A stretch of 64,000 bases of DNA, taken from NCBI GenBank assembly GCA_000827325.1, contig KN832871.1, positions 248,001-312,000 on the forward strand. Direction: 5' to 3'. The notes beneath the pieces are model-generated. The model worked only from the letters and a program-made list of their open reading frames with translations. It did not search any database and was not told the origin of the DNA. Numbering within the stretch: position 1 is the stretch's first letter; every line of letters starts with the position of its first letter. The DNA is from Oidiodendron maius Zn (taxonomy: Eukaryota > Ascomycota > Leotiomycetes > Myxotrichaceae). The translations under genes were made by a program, and so were the position numbers. Below are positions 60,141 to 64,000 of this stretch, piece after piece.

Positions 60141-61866
60141 TTACCAGTTGACAGAACCACCGGTAGAAGCGCCCCAATCACCACCCGCTGCAGCTGTAGC
60201 TGAGGCAGCCTCAGCTTCGTAGTTGCTAGTGGAGAAGTCGCCGCCACCGTCATTAGCTCCGCCAGAAGCACCAAAACCGTCCCCGTGGGAATTACCTCCA
60301 ATGCCAGAGTCTTCATCCTCAACGAGGGGCTTGTTGCAACGGACCTTGGTGTGACCCACTATTAAAAACAATTAGTTCTGAACCTGAATTTATCACATGA
60401 AGGAAATACTCACTCTCCTTGCAGTTTTGGCACTGAACACGAGACCCTTGGCTTTCGTTAGTGTCACCTCGTACATTTTGGTGATTGAAATAGCACTCAC
60501 AATCCTTGGGCTTTGGGCACTCCTTGGCAATGTGATCCTCCGCATCGCAGTTACGGCAAGTGCGAGGGCCTCCACCACCGGCGGAAGGGCAATCCTTGGC
60601 AAAGTGACCGGCTGGGACTCTGTTAGCAGCTGAAAGCCATCGAGAACCTTCGAGTTTCTTACTCTCGCCACACTTCTTACACTCAACACCTTCTGCAGAG
60701 CGAGGTTCGGGGCATTCCTTGGCGGTGTGACCAGACTGATGGCAGTTCCTACAGGCGAACTTGTCTTGGCGAGGATTGGGGCCTGAAATAGTTAGTTTAT
60801 GATTGATGACATAAAGATTGGTAGACATACAGTCGCGAACTCGATGACCTGAAGATAATTAGCTTAATTTACAGGAGAAAAGAATGAGCCTTACCAATAG
60901 AGTCACAGTTGAAGCATTTAACTTCAGCACGATCGGTGTTCTCTTGCTTTTCCTCGGGGCAGTTCCTCTTAGTGTGGCCTAAGGTCTCACAGTTGCTGCA
61001 CTTAGGAATGCCACGATCAACTGGCTCGCCGGCATCCTTCAGACGTTCTAGATTCTCCTCGGGAGAGGCTGGCCAGGCATCCTTCTCTTTGGGACGTTGG
61101 TGGTTAGGAGACAGGCGCCAAGAGATAGCATACTTCTTGTCCAAATTACCCTGGAGATCCATGTTGGTGTAAGTCAAGGCGAGCTCCTTCTCAATGGCAA
61201 TGAGGTAGATGTTCATTTTCTGGGCCCGGAAAGCGTTCTCGAGCTGGTGGTAGGTTGCATCAGGAGTAGCCTTGATGTACTTCATAGCGGCCTCCTTAAT
61301 GTCATCGAGGTCCCGCTCATCAGAGGCAACCTTTAGCTCAACCCAAGCATCCTCGGCTGGGACATCAGGAATATGAGAGCGGTCGATCTTGCGAGCATTT
61401 TTACAGTCAAGAGCAACATGGCCTATCAAAAGTGATTCAGTTTAATGTAGCTAGAGGCAGTGGAATCGCATACTGACCTTCCTCAGCACAGTTCTTGCAG
61501 ACTTTAGGAGGTGCAGTTGGGCAGTCCGCGGCACGATGTCCTACCATCTCACACAGCCTACAGGTGCCAGTGAATTCACGAGCAACAGCTGGATTGGGAC
61601 AGTCCGCCTTGTTGTGACTGGCAGGGTTAGTTAGATAATGTTCCAAACATATTTCCAAGTGTAGCTCACCCCTCTTCACCACAGTTGAAGCAGGCACCAC
61701 GGCTACCACCATCACCATCAATGCAACCACTGACTTCGTTGGCATTACCGCCATCACCAGCAAACTCCCCGATGAAGCCATTGCCAGAGGTATCGCCGTT
61801 CAAAGGGTTGGCTGCGGTGCCGACATCCCACTGGCCGCCTCCACTGCCAGAAGTCTCCCAAGACAT
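60141..61866 (-). CDS. Nine-knuckle CCHC zinc-finger protein (Gis2/CNBP relative)
   Basis: Eight minus-strand exons, 61866-61670, 61617-61478, 61422-60895, 60848-60831, 60782-60663, 60611-60501, 60467-60414 and 60358-60141, give 461 residues. A Gly-rich, acidic N-terminus precedes three CCHC knuckles. A helical, charged region of about 135 residues follows (DERDLDDIKEAAMKYIKATP, HQLENAFRAQ), then six more knuckles and a Gly/Ala-rich tail. Typical knuckles are CFNCGEEGHNKADC, CRLCEMVGHRAADC and CRNCHQSGHTAKEC, the C-x2-C-x4-H-x4-C type of CNBP, Gis2 and Byr3. These bind single-stranded RNA or DNA and affect translation. Exon 4 is only 18 bases. Introns fall at the same spot in knuckles 1, 3, 5, 7 and 9. 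Ligand and role in this species are unknown. Confidence 0.88.
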
Positions 61867-63446
61867 TTTGGGTGTTGGGCCTCTTGGGCTTCGTGCTTGA
61901 TTGAGATCTGTGGATGACTGAGAAGATATCAGCAAGGGTATAGCGTTGAAAGTGAGGCGCGGGAGAGAGTTTAAAGGATATAGGGGAAGAATGTTCGATG
62001 ATGACGTCCGCCATACTTGTTTTCCTTCGATGAAGATCGAGCCACGGAGCGATAAGGCGGTTTGATCGCAACTGCTGTGACTCCAGGTCTGAATTCTAGT
62101 GTAATCCTCTAAGAAGTCATGTGTGTACTGACTCTTGGTGTACTGGGCTAAGCGTCGATTTCTCTAGACGATGATTTGTCGAGGATTGGTAAAAGGAATT
62201 CCCAGTGAGGGAGATGAGAAGGAAAAGGCTATACGTACCTATGCAGGAGATAGGCAGGAGAGGTAAACCCGCGAAGGACTCACGAGTTTGCTTTGATATT
62301 CTTGATGTTGGTCAAAGAAAAAAAGATCGAAACAGGTTGATCCAGAGTGATGATCAGAAGTTGTTGATGGAAACGCGTCGCAGGAATATGAAGAAAGGAG
62401 TGACAAAGTGAAGTGTCGCCGTTAGGCACCCTTACACCAGACTATTGCCTCTATATCGCGAGTCGGGGTACCTACCTGCCATACCCTTTATTGAGCTTTC
62501 GCAGATTCACTCTCCGGCATGAAGAGAGATTAGAGAGTGTTCACTTTATTTTTGAAGTCGGCTGGGACTACTTTCTCCCTCTGCTTGGCCTCCAAGGCTT
62601 CTTACTTTTTAGACAATCATATAACAGGACTTGCACAACTAAAGAGAGCGCAATTGGTGATGTACATATTCCAATGTGCTCTAAATCGGAGCCACGAAGG
62701 AAAATATGATGCGCTATAGTTGAACTTTCAATGCTGATACCACGCTTGCTCATTCAAATACAATTACGGAGAGAAGAACATCTCCTCAGATAAAGTACTC
62801 ATGCTTAACTTACGGATACGAATCAGGCCAAACAGAGTGGGAATTAGTCCCAATTTAATCGTTCCTAGTAGCCTGCTTTGGGTCTCATTGATGCGGAAGT
62901 GCGATCATGGCTGTTGACCGAGAAGAATTGACCACATCCCGGGCTCATGATTTCGATTCAAGGACCGACGGAGCAAGGAGAAACACCAATATTAGAAATC
63001 TGCGACGGAGAATGATGGCTGGACTACACCTTGCTCGAGTGACCCCATGGACAATTGAGACGGTAGACCTTGACGCCAGGATACCCACGAGTCGGAGTCA
63101 GAACAACAGCTAGAATCGCATCTCTAGGACCTTGTACCAGGCATACAGTGTTGAGTGTTGTAGATACAGAGTGCTTACCGACCCTGAAATCAGGACAAGC
63201 TTCGCAATCAATTCGCCGATCCAGTCAGGGTACAGCTTGAAGTGACGGGGATATTTCCTCCGAGTTTTTGCCCCCCCCCCCTCCAAATTGCGTAGCTCGC
63301 TGACAGATACCCCCACTATCTAGCACCGTGTCCTATATAAACACTTCAGGTTGCTGGCTCATTCTATTTATCTCGAATAACCCCATTTTTGAAGTCAAAA
63401 AGATACCAATTGGATCACAGTACACTTACTGCGCTGTACTTTCAAA
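61867..63446. other. Intergenic between divergent CCHC and aldo-keto reductase genes
   Basis: About 1.6 kb with both promoters. No gene recognised; open frames are short. A ten-base C run lies at 63269-63278 and a tatataaac TATA-like element near 63334, about 110 bases before the reductase start. Confidence 0.45.
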
Positions 63447-64000
63447 ATGTCTGTTCCCGATGGTCTTCCCAAGATGGAATACAGGCTCCTTGGCCGCTCT
63501 GGCCTCAAAGTTTCTGCCATCTCCCTTGGAGGATGGCTCACATACGGAGGACACGTTGAAAATGGTACTATGGATGACTCAATTCGGGACATGTAAAATG
63601 CTGACGGGGTCGCAGAGAATACATTCGCTTGTATGAAAGCTGCCTATGATGTCGGGGTCAACTTTTTCGACTGTGCGGAGCAATACTCTGGAGGAGAATC
63701 CGAGAAAGTAATGGGCGACGCGATAAAGAAGTTTGGATGGAAGCGCAATGACTTGGTCATCTCAACGAAGGTAAGTCACTAGGACTACTAACCCTGTCGC
63801 TCGGCGGAAACATTACTTACATGAGGAGGCAGATCTACTGGGGCACTGCATTCGGTGACAACCCAGTCAACAATGTCGGTCTGTCTCGAAAACACATCAT
63901 CGAAGGAGTAAATAGCTCTCTCGAGCGTCTTGGCCTCGAGTATGTGGACCTGATATACGCACATCGGGCCGATCGAGAGACGCCAATGGAGGAGACCGTC
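63447..64000 (+). CDS. Aldo-keto reductase, Kv-channel beta-subunit type (5' part)
   Basis: Exons 63447-63564 and 63616-63770, and a third from 63833 that runs off the window, give the first 147 residues. The start [20 protein letters not shown] leads straight into the AKR beta barrel. Catalytic residues fit the family: Asp and Tyr in [15 protein letters not shown] and Lys in LVISTKIYWG. The sequence [32 protein letters not shown] is the pattern of the KCNAB (AKR6-like) group, NADPH-dependent reductases with unknown natural substrates in fungi. Only the N-terminal part is visible, so the C-terminal cofactor loop cannot be checked. Confidence 0.9.

Overview
The window is a nuclear segment of a filamentous ascomycete (Pezizomycotina). 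Nearly every gene has short GT-AG introns (about 45-110 bases). The products are a typical fungal set: Ime2-type kinase, Ypd1, Cyc8/Ssn6, Kre6/Skn1-like protein, Dicer-like 2, GH51 arabinofuranosidase. The protein flavour is Eurotiomycete-like, but I cannot fix the genus. I saw no viral, plasmid, transposon, CRISPR, rRNA or convincing tRNA sequence.

Layout. 0.4-2.9 kb: Ime2/Crk1-type kinase (+). 3.9-8.7 kb: Dicer-like 2 gene (+) broken by three frameshifts. 9.9-16.7 kb: Ypd1 phosphotransfer protein (+), a 2H phosphoesterase (-), a coiled-coil protein of unknown function (+), a C2H2-like protein (+). 17.3-19.2 kb: an 893-N gap whose two flanks are the same 497 bases, so probably an unmerged contig overlap. 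19.7-24.3 kb: an atypical Hsp70 (-) and an RCC1-fold protein (+), divergent. 24.5-32.1 kb: proteasome alpha2 (-), RING-CH membrane protein (+), Mnn11-like mannosyltransferase (+), sphingosine-phosphate lyase (+). 32.6-43.9 kb, all minus: mitochondrial PDK-type kinase, a Kre6/Skn1-like protein lacking its catalytic domain, a small unknown protein, ribosomal protein L3, the Cyc8/Ssn6 corepressor. 43.9-50.1 kb: over 6 kb with no recognisable gene. 50.1-54.7 kb: TMEM115-like protein (-) and a TBL1/Sif2-like WD40 protein (+). 55.2-59.8 kb: GH51 arabinofuranosidase (-) and a sugar transporter (+), divergent. 60.1-64.0 kb: a nine-knuckle CCHC protein (-) and the start of an aldo-keto reductase (+), cut by the window edge.

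Most genes are unrelated housekeeping or regulatory neighbours. Two links stand out. The arabinofuranosidase and sugar transporter share a 501-base promoter and look like a small pentose-utilisation pair. Cyc8/Ssn6 and the Sif2-like protein are both corepressor-complex subunits, though they are not adjacent. The most unusual items are the decayed Dicer-like gene, the in-frame loss of the GH16 core from a Kre6/Skn1 homologue, a cluster of GTAC-N-GTAC sites in the gene-free interval, and regular intron placement in the CCHC protein. All exon coordinates were read by eye from splice signals and conserved protein sequence, without transcript data.
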